Of a DNA stretch of 15,000 nt, positions 1-8,918 are shown in pieces; position 1 is the first letter of the stretch, and the number at the start of each line of letters is the position of its first letter. The stretch comes from Monoraphidium neglectum. Taxonomy: Eukaryota > Chlorophyta > Chlorophyceae > Sphaeropleales > Selenastraceae. The notes under the pieces are model-generated. The model ran no database searches. It was not told where the DNA came from and saw only the letters and a program-made list of their open reading frames with translations. The DNA is taken from NCBI RefSeq assembly GCF_000611645.1, contig NW_014013038.1, positions 5,429-20,428 of the forward strand. The letters are read 5' to 3'. The position numbers and the translations under genes are program-made.

Positions 1-1004
1 CCTCACGGGCCGCCCCAAAAACCTCGAAAGCCACGCCCCCGCCTCGTCGCCCTCGTCGGCGGCGGCGCCTGTCCACTCCCAAACATTGACGGTCCTGCAG
101 ACCATAATGGCGGGGCGAGGGCGCCATGCAGCGCGTCGATGCATGCAGTCCGCAGGGTGCATGCAGCCCGCGCCGGCACGCAGCTGCTGTGGGTGGAACA
201 GGCAGAGACATGTAAAAGCAAGCGCCGTCCCAAAAGTGCACCTTCAAAAACTGAAACTACACACACATGACAAGCACGGGGGCCGCCCCTCAGACCATTG
301 TTGCTGCTCTGATCACGAGATCACATACAGATCTCGCACCTGATCTGTGCTTTCTCAGCAGGGACGAGCGGCACCCTCAGGTCTTTGGCTGCCCCGGGGG
401 CGGACAGCACCAAGGCGTCCCCTGGCGCCGGCGGGGCGCCTGCCAGCACCTCCGGTGGGAGGCTGGGTTGAATCTAGGGGCGTAGGGTGGGGGGGGCAGG
501 GGCGGTGCTCAGGTTCACCGTCTGCTTCAAACGGGATCACGGGAGGGGCGCTGGCGGCGACGCGCGGCCAGCTCGCGCTCTTCCAGGGCCGACGGTGCGC
601 GGCCCGCCGCGAGCACATGGGGAGCGTGCGTGTACGGGCGCTTGCGAGCGCGCACCGTTGCCAGTTTGGGCTCCTGCCGCTGCGTGAGGAATTTGCCGTT
701 CTCTGCGGTCACCACCATCCACTTCCGGTCCCAAGATAAGCCTGGAGCAGATGTGACGATGGCAGCAGTGCGCGGGCACTACGTTCGGCGCAGCGAGCTG
801 GTTGTGACAGGGCAGCATGGCAGTCCAAGCAGTTGCCAGGCGGGGACGAGGATGAAGCGAACGGTGCGGTGGACGTCGCTGCGTGCCGTGCCCCCGCCGC
901 CTGCGCGGCCCACCGGTAGGCGTCGCCATCGCGGCGCCGGCCACGCTGAGAGCGTGGCAACTTTTTACAGGATACACATACACGCCGGTGATGCGCGGCG
1001 CCAT
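1..1004 (-). CDS. mARC-type MOSC-domain protein, N-terminal part (partial)
   Basis: Molybdenum-cofactor protein of the mitochondrial amidoxime-reducing component (mARC) family, which reduces N-hydroxylated substrates with cytochrome b5 and its reductase; the Chlamydomonas member (crARC) is reported to make NO from nitrite together with nitrate reductase. Seen: exons on the minus strand at 1004-914, 741-656, 473-340 and 94-1, phases consistent, 135 residues. Residues 5-18 hold ITGVYVYPVKSC, the opening of the MOSC N-terminal beta-barrel; 34-41 WDRKWMVV; 48-57 LTQRQEPKLA; 64-69 LPPEVL; 84-95 SAPGAAKDLRVPL; 108-135 contain WEWTG, DEGDEAGAWLS and FLGRP, all family hallmarks in order. Exon 3 is started at 473 because this supplies the four residues (IQPS) expected before LPPEVL in the right phase. 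A possible donor (GTGAGG) at 6-1 means the last two codons may be intronic. The MOSC domain with the cofactor cysteine lies beyond the left edge. ATG 1004 was chosen because the family begins right at this strand; no clear targeting peptide precedes it. Confidence 0.9.
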
Positions 1005-2659
1005 GCCGGGTTGCTCTGCAGGCTCGCGGAGATCGCGTGACACGCGAAAGGGCAGATGTCCAGATGGTGAGACATGGTTTGAACAACGGAACTTCGAGTT
1101 GACGTTCATGTATCTGATAAGATAACTATACCGTACACTCAGATCCGGCTTCGACCAACGCAGCATGTTGCGCCTCATTGATCACTGTCAGCGAGCGGCG
1201 GTTACCATACCCGGACCGCACCGCACCAACAAGCCCCAGGCTTGATGTTGCAGGGCAGGCTGCTCAATTGGCAGCATAATCTCAGAGGCCGGGGGGTGGT
1301 GACACAACTTTCCTGAAATACTTGACCAGCACACCCCAGGTGCCACCCCGGTAGACCCAGTCTAAGCCACAGGCAGCTAGTGGGACACCACCTCCCCGCC
1401 TGCCGGCGCTGGTGTCGCTCCATTCATTCGCAGTACCCTGGATTTGAACCTCAGGTCCCTGCTGCAGCAAAGCCGTTGGCGGCGTTCCCTGGAGTCGGCC
1501 AGTGCAGCTTTTATGCTTCGTTGCGCCGCATGATGGTTTGATTGACTGCAAGCCGCATTCACGAGCAGAGCGATTCCGGATAAAGAGTTGTTGGCTCTCC
1601 CAAACTGGTATTAGTGAACCGCGCCTGCATCCCCCTCATCGGCCTGATTCAGGTGTGCAGCACTGTGCCCTCACCAGGCTTAGGAGCCTTCCTTTGCGCA
1701 AATCACGGTCCGTTCCTGCAAACTTGTCACAACAATATCAGATCGCCAAGGTTGGCTTGCCGTTCACAGCACAGGGCTGGGGAGCACCAGCCCCCGGCGG
1801 TTTCAGAGAATAACGTCGCTCGAGATGCAGCAGCTTGGAGGATTGCGGCAGCAGACCACTCACTTGTTGCACTCATCAGGATGCCCGCAAGTTGATGCTG
1901 TGACCAGAACACTCACAACTGTGCTGCAGAGGAGTGATTCACCGGCACTGCGATATGTCCACAAGTACGGTAGCATTATTTTGACCTAACTGTCCTGATG
2001 TTCGATCATTCATCCGGCTGAATATGTCAGCAAATCCAGTTATGCCCGGCAACGAAAACACATGTGACAAGTACCATTAATCCTGAGGCATACATGTCTC
2101 GCAGCAAAACTTCGGATACCGCCAAGGGTTGCCAGTGTGCAACATCCTGCAAGCAACCGCAGCACTGCCACCTCTTGCAGCTGGCACGATCGGCAGTCAG
2201 TTGCAAATCCGCAAGGCTCGCGCATTTCTGACAACAGTCATGTCGGTCACGCCCTGACGGATATCGCCAGTGGTGCTCGTGAGCAGTTGCACAATAGTGG
2301 GCCCTGCAGACCTTTCAAAGCACAAAAGATCGGTCACAACAAACTCGAAAGTAAAAGGCGCAAATGTTCAGTGGGCATGTCCGCCCCATGTCGATGTTGA
2401 TACACCTCAGCACCCCCCCACGTGGCTGCTGAACCACCCTTCCAGGACATGGCTGCCCCATGACAACAAATTACTACGCCGTGACAACGAATGGCTGAGC
2501 CATGACAACAAATGGCTGCGCCATGAAAACAGGTCAACCCACAAACAATCTTCCTTTGCCACACAACATTATTGCTGCACGGGATCACCGTGTTGTCGCA
2601 TACCAGTATGGCACACACCATAATGACGTCACCCCACGTCATCGTACATGTCCCCACGT
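1005..2659. other. Intergenic region between the MOSC gene start and the LOR gene stop
   Basis: No gene is recognised here. By position it should hold the promoter and leader of the MOSC gene (low coordinates) and the 3' UTR of the LOR gene (high coordinates). Base composition is visibly less GC-rich than the coding exons. Open frames of 60 to 117 codons occur on both strands, but none resembles a known family or shows algal coding bias. No TTACA (TGTAA on the minus strand) was found between about 1900 and 2660, so the LOR polyadenylation site is unassigned. A four-copy 21-bp repeat and an ACGT cluster are listed separately. Confidence 0.6.
2449..2532. repeat. Four-copy 21-bp minisatellite
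   Basis: Four head-to-tail units of 21 bases at 2449-2469, 2470-2490, 2491-2511 and 2512-2532, with general form ATGGCTGMGCCATGACAACAA. Units 1, 3 and 4 differ at only a few positions; unit 2 is more diverged in its first half (ATTACTACG) but keeps the second. Because 21 is a multiple of three, the array stays open in the plus frames, but nothing suggests it is translated. It lies about 130 to 210 bases beyond the LOR stop codon, so it may be transcribed in that gene's 3' UTR. Confidence 0.85.
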
Positions 2660-2667
2660 TCACGTGG
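2624..2667. promoter_or_regulatory. Cluster of four ACGT-core elements at the 3' end of the LOR gene
   Basis: TGACGTCA (perfect CRE palindrome) at 2624-2631, CACGTCA at 2635-2641, CCACGT at 2654-2659 and CACGTG (G-box) at 2661-2666. The last two form an inverted pair, CCACGT-TC-ACGTGG, that overlaps the LOR stop codon. ACGT cores are typical bZIP and bHLH binding sites in plants and algae. No gene start was recognised next to the cluster, so a function is only inferred. Confidence 0.4.
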
Positions 2668-5228
2668 TCTTTTCGTCGTGGAACAGCTCGTCCACCAGGA
2701 CAGCGATGGCCACAATGAACGCCGCGTCAACGCCAGGCTCTGGTGTCGTATGTGTACAGAGGGAGGGTGGTTGCAGTTGTACGATATGTCTGGGGAACTT
2801 CAGTTGGGTGGCAATACGTTTGCATTTGCTGCGAATGCTCCGATACACCATGGCCAACGAAATACAAATGTTGCCCCGGAAGACGTCCCCAAAACGTACA
2901 GGCTCGCAGGCATGAGCAGCAAGCAGGCTTCGGCCATCTTGGCTCCAACCATCCAACACACCACCGCCTGGGCCCCTTTATTTCGGCAGATGTCCACGCA
3001 CACGCACCTATGTGTATGAAGTAGTTGTCCGCCGCGGTCATCGCCGACGTCAGGAACGCCGTGACCGAGGAAAACTTGGACTCCTTCTTCACCTCTGCTA
3101 TGGGCCGCTCCTGGCCGCCAGACCCCAGCTTCTGGGTGATGGCAAACCTCTTAGACCTGTGGACAAGATGGAAACCATGGGGGGCAGTCATTTTCAACCA
3201 GAAAAGTACATCGGAATTTCGTTCTCAGGGAACAAAGGGGTTGATAAAGGTGTGAAAAGTTCCAAGTTCCAACAACAAGCCCCCAGGCCCAGCAGGGATG
3301 GCAAGGAACACAAGAGCGCACACGAAGGCACACAGGGCCACACAGTTAAGTGATCCCAGGTGAAGAAGGTGTCGGAGAGCTGGGAGGGTTGCCAGCGCTC
3401 CCAGCCCCTGCTTGCGTGACTGCGCAAGCTCACACCGCCCGAAGCATATTGTCACACCTGAAGTTGCCGCGGATCTTAAAGTCCGACTCCTTGTCTCCAT
3501 CGTTCAGGTACACACTCACGGCTGGCGAGGGGGCAGCAGAGGGTTTGTGTGCACGGGGTAGCACATCGGTGCATGTTGCTTTGCAATGCATCAAGGGAGA
3601 GTGTAAAAGGGGAGAGTGCAATCCGCAGCACTCGTCCAACGAATACTCACGAGGCCCCTCTGCTCTGCAGCTGACAAGCATCCTATGTCGGCAAAACTCG
3701 CCCCAGCTGGCCGTGCAACATGGATTCCGACCACACAGCTGTTTGTGGGAAGATTGGGCACTTGAGTGCTCACATGGCGTCAAACTGTGGTGGGCCTTGA
3801 CCACAGCCACCTGGGTCCCCTGAGCGAACGACGCGCCCCGGTACATGATCCTGACGCAACGCATTAGAGGGTGGACCGGGGGGAGGCAGAAAATTGGTTA
3901 TGGGCCCGTTGCACAGGTCAAAAGATACATATGTTGGCCCAGCCTGAAGTTGGCCCAGCCTATACATTCACCAAACATCAGTGCAGCCCACACCTTAGCA
4001 GCCCACTGTCCCAGCAGCCCGCTAGCTCAAGCCCTGTGACTCACCACGTCGGCTTCATGCTGAGCAGCTTCTTGGCCATACCCACCACGGACTGCCCAGA
4101 CGCGTCCATCAGCACACGCTTGTCACTCATGCTGAAGTTGTTCGCGCGCAGCCTAATCGTTGCAGGTGGGTTGAGCAGATGGGCCGAGTGGTTGGATGGT
4201 TGGTTGGTTGATGCGTGAGCCGCGGCAGGGCGGCGGGCGTGAAATACATGCGAAGTGAAAGCGCACAATTCCAATGCCGAGCAGCCCCACACGTAATCCA
4301 TGGAGTCCCGGTCTTGTCTCAATCTCACATGAAGTGTGTGCGGCCGTGCGCATCCATGATGTGGAAGTTGTCGCTGCCATAGGAGCCCATGGTGATGGCC
4401 TCCTGCAATCACAAAGCAAAGGTGCAGCAGCAGCATCAGGAACAGCGGAATTGGTGGTTGAGTGCAGGCACAGGCCAAGCAGGGCAGGCACGGGCCGACT
4501 GCTCCGAGCAGGCGCTCGCCTGCCTCGACAGGCACGCGCAGGGACCCAGGAACGCCGCTCAGGTATGTCGACGCCCGTGCAACCGATGCTGTTGATGCCA
4601 TGAGCACACTGATGATCACACAATCCGACGAGAAGGCCGAAAGAGGCAACATTTTTGCAAGATCGACTCCATCCCCCTCGCGCCCCATACGCCGTGGCGG
4701 CCAGCCCCCCACTCTCGTGCAGCTTCCGCCCACCTTCATGATGAGCTGCAGGGGTTGGGGGGAGCAGTAGCGCCCGTCAATGATGGCCACCTGCTGACCA
4801 GCACCCATGGGCGGCCGCTGCTGTGGCTTGAGCGCCGGCTGCAGCAGCTGCTGCTGCGGCTGCGGCTGCGGCATCGGCTGCAGCGGCGCCTGCGCCTGGT
4901 AGCCGCCATATGGCGGTTGCTGCTGCCCGTACTGCTGCTGCTGCAGGTAGGCCGCAGGACCATTAGCGCCGGGGTAGCCGTGAGGCGCCGCTTGCTGCTG
5001 GGCCAGACCACCACCATAGTTGGGGCCGGAGGCGGGGTACTGCTGCGCCTGCTGGGGCTGAGGCTGACCATAGTATTGCTGCGGCTGCTGAGGGCCAGCC
5101 CCGGGGTAGGGGGCCTGCTGGTGGGGCTGCTGCGGCAGGCCCGCGCCAGCATAGTATTGTTGCTGGGGCTGCATGGGCTGCGCGCCGTTCGCGCCCCATG
5201 GGTCCATGGGCGGGAGGTGCTGCATCAT
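2660..5228 (-). CDS. LURP-one-related (LOR) tubby-like protein with Gln/Pro-rich N-terminus
   Basis: Member of the LOR (DUF567) family, a tubby-like beta-barrel around a central hydrophobic helix, related in fold to phospholipid scramblases; plant LURP1 acts in basal pathogen defence, but most members have no known biochemical role. Seen: seven minus-strand exons at 5228-4734, 4402-4329, 4152-4045, 3850-3774, 3521-3458, 3156-3008 and 2739-2660 join in phase to 348 residues and a TGA. Residues 1-145 are low complexity (Gln, Pro, Tyr, Gly; repeated QQYY, QQPQ and YPGA patches). The LOR domain covers 147-348: VAIIDGRYCSPQPL (147-160), DNFHIMDAHGRTHF (about 176-189), SDKRVLMDASG (198-208), KPTWIMYRG (223-231), VYLNDGDKESDFKIRG (255-270), then a hydrophobic C-terminal segment PGVDAAFIVAIAVLVDEL (324-341), the expected buried helix. 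The start is the first of two adjacent ATGs in exon 1. A likely acceptor 8 bases upstream (5237) suggests a 5'-UTR intron, or less likely a missed coding exon. Confidence 0.88.
4765..5228 (-). other. Region encoding the Gln/Pro/Tyr/Gly-rich low-complexity N-terminus of the LOR protein
   Basis: About 145 codons rich in CAG/CAA, CCG/CCC, TAC/TAT and GGC. Short motifs such as QQYY, QQPQQYYG, YPGA and YGQQQPPYGGY recur without an exact period. Charged residues are almost absent until a KPQQR patch near the end. Composition is like prion-like or phase-separating domains, and also like the Pro-rich N-termini of phospholipid scramblases. The segment is co-exonic with the first LOR strand, so it belongs to the same protein whatever the downstream splicing. 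Confidence 0.8.
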
Positions 5229-5671
5229 GCTGAAGCCTGCGGGAAGGGTGGGATCCGCACATGAGCATGGATGGCGCTCACGTGCGCCTGCGGAGCGGAG
5301 GTGCGACGCTGCGCATGCACCTGCGCTGGCGCCGAGTCCAATGCAGGGCGGTGCGAGACGCAGGCAGGACCCGGCAATGTTCTGCACGCGCCCTTGATGC
5401 TTACGGTCTCGATGAACCAAAGTATGTCTTGCGTATGTGTCGGACGTGCAGGTAATGCTTCGGAAGGTTTCTCGAGTGTTGTAAGGTCGGTGCTGCGGAA
5501 GCGTGCCTCGAACGAAGGTGGCGAGCTTGCTGATTTCGGTTTGAATATTTGGAAAAGATGAATTGAATGTCAAACATAAGACGTCTTCCCTTGTGGTGAG
5601 TAGCTGCATGGCGCAGGCCACCACCGGCCAGGTGTGCGTGGGTGCCGACCCGCTGACTGGCCCGCCGCCCC

Positions 5672-5692
5672 TGACGTCACAGCATGCATGCT
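5672..5692. promoter_or_regulatory. CRE palindrome next to a 12-bp perfect palindrome
   Basis: TGACGTCA at 5672-5679 is a perfect CRE-type bZIP site. One base later AGCATGCATGCT at 5681-5692 is a perfect 12-bp palindrome containing two overlapping RY-type CATGCA cores. The pair sits about 440 bases upstream of the LOR ATG and a little over 100 bases upstream of the inferred LOR leader, a plausible place for promoter elements. The sites are seen; their use is inferred. Confidence 0.4.
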
Positions 5693-5762
5693 GCATTCAA
5701 ACCAGCCCGGACAGGCGATGGACACGAGGAACAAGCAGCAAGAACAATTACTCCGTTGTTTG

Positions 5763-5767
5763 TTACA
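5763..5767 (-). promoter_or_regulatory. TGTAA-type polyadenylation signal of the SR-like gene
   Basis: TTACA on the plus strand reads TGTAA on the minus strand, 80 bases after the SR-like stop codon at 5849-5847. TGTAA is the usual polyadenylation signal of chlorophyte algae, so both motif and position fit a short 3' UTR. Confidence 0.5.
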
Positions 5768-5846
5768 ATAGGGGGCCATCCTGCGTCGCCGAATCGTGAA
5801 TACGCCGAGCGCCAGCTCCTCCCTCCAGCTCGAACCGCCGCCAGCG

Positions 5847-7804
5847 TCAAGCCACGCGCGTCCAACCCCCCTTCTCCTCGCTGGCCCCCCGCTCCTGCTG
5901 CAGCCCCCGCTCCCTGCTGCCGCCGCCGCCGCCGTCGGGGCTGCCGCGCGGCCGCTTGGCGTCGTGCGCATCGTCGCGCGAGCCCTGGTCGTCGCGCCCG
6001 CGGCGGGAGGCTTCGTAGTGCGCGCCATATGCAAAGTAGATACTCTCAGCTGTGGTACATTGTGTGACGCGCCGGGAGAGCGGTTGTCAGCGGCCGCTCT
6101 TGTGCGCTGGATGCACCACACGTGATGCACGTCAGCTCGATTGTGCTTGTGGGTCCCCCTGCAAGCTGGCTCAATTGTAACAAACAGCAGCAAGTGCAGT
6201 GAGTACAACCGGGGAGAAGCAACGCCTGTCATCACGGGGCTGCCGGGACTCACGTGCACCCGCATTCGCAGGATCCCGCCCGTCGCTCTCATGGCCGCCA
6301 CCGCCGCCGCCGCCGCCGCGCCCCTCGCCGCTGCCGCTCTCCCGCGCGCATGGGCTCCGGTCGCGGCTCCCTAAAGAGGCGAAATGCGATGGGGGGCGCG
6401 CGGCAGCATCAAGCGGCCGCCCCCGGGTTCCACGAGGCAAACTCAAACCGAGCACAATCTCAGTGCTCCTGCAGCCCACGCACACACAGAAAGCCGCGGC
6501 CACCGTCGCCGGCCCAGCGGCGGAGCGCACCTGAACCCGCGGCCGCCGCGTCCCCGTTGGCGTGGCCCCAGTCGCCGCCGCGGCCGTGGGCGCCAGGGTG
6601 GTCTGGCCGCGGGTTGCCGTGCTCATCTAGGTCAGTCCGCTGTCCGGTCCGCTCGTCAAAATTCTGAGAAGTCAGAGAGCCACCAGACGGATGGCGCCAC
6701 GGCGTAAAGGGGAAGGCGTTGTATTTAGTTTACATATCAGCAACAAAGGCGGGCGGGTCGGAACCTCTGCTGACACATCGACATGGCGCGGCAGCGCGCG
6801 CCACCCTTTGCACACGCGTGCAGGAAACTCGCCGCGGCCCCATGAGCGAGCGCCTCTCCGCTCAAAGCCAAGCCACAGGCGGCTGCTGGCCAAGAGCCAG
6901 CAGACGCACGCGCTGCGCCGTTGCCCCCTTCCCTGCGAGCCCCCTTGGCCGCGCGCGGTGCGCGCCAACAGCAGCCGGCGCAGGCCGCACCATCGCGGCG
7001 ATGCGGACGCGCATGCCGTCCAGTGCTACGTCCTGCAGCTTCTCGAGCGCCGCCCGGCACTCCTCCACGGTAGCAAACTCCCCCACCCTGCGGGCGTCCA
7101 GTCGTATCACAGTCGGAGCGTTTGCCTGAGCATAAAAAACAACCCTTTGCCACCCGCTCTGCTTCCGCATCGCGGGCAGCTGGGCGGCTGAAGGCGGCGC
7201 AGCGGGTCGCAGACAAGGGCGCGTAAACGCTTTCAGGCCGCTGCCGGACGCCGCAGCGCGCCAAGCGGCTCCCCTTCACTGCCCCGCCGCATGCAACAGT
7301 ATCGCAGGGGCGGGCCCCCTTGAAGCCGATGGCTGTACCAGCCTGTCTCTGGGGCGTGCGAGTCTACTCACGCAGTGCCGTCCCCTGGCGCACACGCGTA
7401 GACGCAGTCCCCAGCCGCTTTCAAGAACATTTTGATGTCCCTGAGCACACAAATGTTTGGGAGCAGAGCAAGAGAGGTTTGCGGGGGCGCACGGATATCG
7501 CGCCTGGTACACAGGACGCGGCGGCTTAAGGTCTCGATTTCCTGTGGCATCACGATTGCTGCGCGAGGCCAAGCCAGGCCGCGTGCACAACCCCGCCGGC
7601 CGCCCGCCACGCCGCCCGAGCATCCGTCGCGCCCCCAGCAGCGACCGGCCCTCAAAGCGCAAGCAGGCTCATCGCCCAGCGCGACTGCAGGCCACGACCG
7701 CCCACTCTGCGACTCACGCCCAGGTGGTGGTCGTGGCCAGGTTTGACAGCTGCACCCGATACCGGATCGCCGGCCGCCGCAGCCGCTCGAAGCCGCCGGC
7801 AGGT

Positions 7805-7835
<31 letters not shown>

Positions 7836-8918
7836 GCTCGTGCCCCCGCCCGTAGCGGGGGTCGAAGCCGCCGCCGTTGTCGTGCGGGCCGCCGCCGCCG
7901 TAGCGGTCGTGCGGGGCGCCGCCATGGCGATCGTAGAGGACGGGCCCGCCGCTGCCATAGCGGTCAAAGCCGCTGCTACCGTGCCGGTCAAACCCACCGC
8001 CGCCGCCGCCGCGCTCCCGCTCGTAGCTGCCGCGGTCGTGCCGGTCAAAGCTGCCGCCGCTGTGGCGCCGGTCCAGCCTGTCCCGGTCAAACCCTCCGTG
8101 GTCGCGGTCGCGGTCGCGGTCAAAGCCGCCGCCGCCGCCGTGATCTCGCGGCATCGACCGCAGCACTCTCAACGGCTGCCCGTCCAAATTGATGCCGTTC
8201 AGCTGCAGGGTTTGAGCGATGCGGCGGCGGCGGCGACGGTCGGGGCAGGGCGCAGCGGCTGCCGTGCATAGTCGTGCATCCCACAGTTTGGGAACAGCCT
8301 GTGTTCCGATGCCCCACGATGGCCCGCGCAGACAGTCCGCTGGCGCCCACCGCCAGCCCTGCCTATGCCGCCACTTCCCAGCTGCGGCGAGGTCTCCACA
8401 CCCCAGAACACGGCGGCCGCGCCAAGGGCCTCGGGCGGCGCGAGAGCAGCACGCCCGAGGGCGTCGAGGCGGCCGCAGCCGGCGGCGGCGCGCGCACCTT
8501 TGAAATGGCATTGTCCACTGACGCCACGTCACGAAAGTTGACGTACCCAAAGCCGCGAGGCCGCCCCGTTTCGCGGTCGACAATCACCTGTGGGGAGCAG
8601 GGGTCAACCAACAACGCGGCGCTGTGACAGCGGGCGGCCGCATGGCGGGCTGGAATGCCAGGTAATTGAGAGCCGACCGGCGGCTGGATGGGCGGCTGCG
8701 GTCGCTCTCTGCCGAGTGGGATGCCAGGGGCACGTGGCCACCGGCGCATTGGCGCCCGCGGGCATGCTGCATGCAGTCAGCTTCTTAATAGCGGCGTGCC
8801 GCACCTTGATGGATTCGACGCGTCCGACTGGTTCAAACAGCCGCCGAAGCTGATCCTCGCTTGCAAGGCTGCGGCTGCTGACCCACACGCTGCAGCTCCG
8901 GTCTACCCCTGACCGCAT
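5847..8918 (-). CDS. SR-like splicing factor with two RRMs
   Basis: Nuclear RNA-binding protein, probably a pre-mRNA splicing regulator of the SRSF1/plant SR type. Seen: eight minus-strand exons at 8918-8805, 8587-8498, 8202-7718, 7440-7372, 7087-6991, 6663-6531, 6370-6254 and 6049-5847 join in phase to 435 residues and TGA. RRM1 covers about 10-84: SVWVSSRSL stands in the RNP2 strand and RGFGYVNF is a canonical RNP1. A Gly/Asp/Arg linker (about 86-212) has repeated FDR, YDR and HDR units and runs of up to nine Gly. RRM2 (215-282) begins RYRVQLSNLATTTTWADIKM and lacks aromatic RNP1 residues, as in the pseudo-RRM of SR proteins; TWADIKM stands where SRSF1 has SWQDLKD. The tail (286-435) is Arg/Ser/Asp/Gly-rich (SRDRSP, SRRGRDDQGSRDD, SRERG) but is not a long RS-dipeptide domain. 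ATG 8918 is in the RRM1 exon; an acceptor-like CTGCAG inside it leaves room for a different upstream first exon. It could also be classed as a generic two-RRM glycine-rich RNA-binding protein. Confidence 0.85.
6297..6324 (-). repeat. GGC-triplet run encoding poly-Gly in the SR-like tail
   Basis: Minus-strand GGC/GGT triplets in exon 7 encode eight consecutive glycines between GEGR and HESDGR. The run is interrupted by one GGT. Confidence 0.6.
7807..7833 (-). repeat. Pure (GGC)9 run encoding nine glycines in the SR-like linker
   Basis: Nine uninterrupted GCC triplets on the plus strand read (GGC)9 on the coding strand, giving Gly9 between GHER and EPAGG near the end of the linker. A pure triplet run of this kind is prone to length change. 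Confidence 0.85.

Larger units (their letters stand above)
5229..5846. other. Spacer between the SR-like gene and the LOR gene
   Basis: By position it holds the 3' UTR of the SR-like gene (high coordinates) and the promoter and leader of the LOR gene (low coordinates), both transcribed on the minus strand. A minus-strand acceptor at 5238-5237 (CCCGCAG) could pair with a donor GTAAGC starting at 5404, giving a 168-base 5'-UTR intron similar in size to the coding introns; the inferred leader from about 5405 to 5560 has no ATG on that strand. No independent gene was recognised. Confidence 0.5.

Noticed and set aside
1397..1500. tRNA-like B box (minus-strand GGTTCAAATCC at 1450-1440) with a weak A-box-like TGGCCGACTCC about 51 bases before it
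   Set aside because: The T stem does not pair (TGAGG against CCAGG), no acceptor stem can be formed, and no anticodon arm was found. It might be a relic of a tRNA-derived SINE, but there is no poly-A tail or target-site duplication to support that.
1282..1551. Minus-strand frame with LDWVYRGGTWGVLVKYF, considered as a transposon or gene remnant
   Set aside because: No family could be recognised, there is no splice or start context, and the remainder of the frame is featureless.
4041..5696. A 551-codon minus-strand open frame across the LOR 5' half
   Set aside because: Only its middle (LOR exon 1) and its end (LOR exon 3) match the LOR family. The rest runs through introns and leader and happens to lack stops; the spliced model gives a full LOR domain, which the unspliced frame does not.
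7718..8202. Possible CRISPR-like or tandem array of short GA-rich units
   Set aside because: The apparent periodicity comes from repeated FDR, YDR and Gly codons in a coding exon; there are no uniform repeats and spacers.
7743..8271. Plus-strand Arg-, Ala- and Val-rich open frames of 143-149 codons
   Set aside because: They lie opposite the Gly/Asp/Arg linker of the SR-like protein, and their composition is the direct mirror of GGC, GAC and CGC codons.
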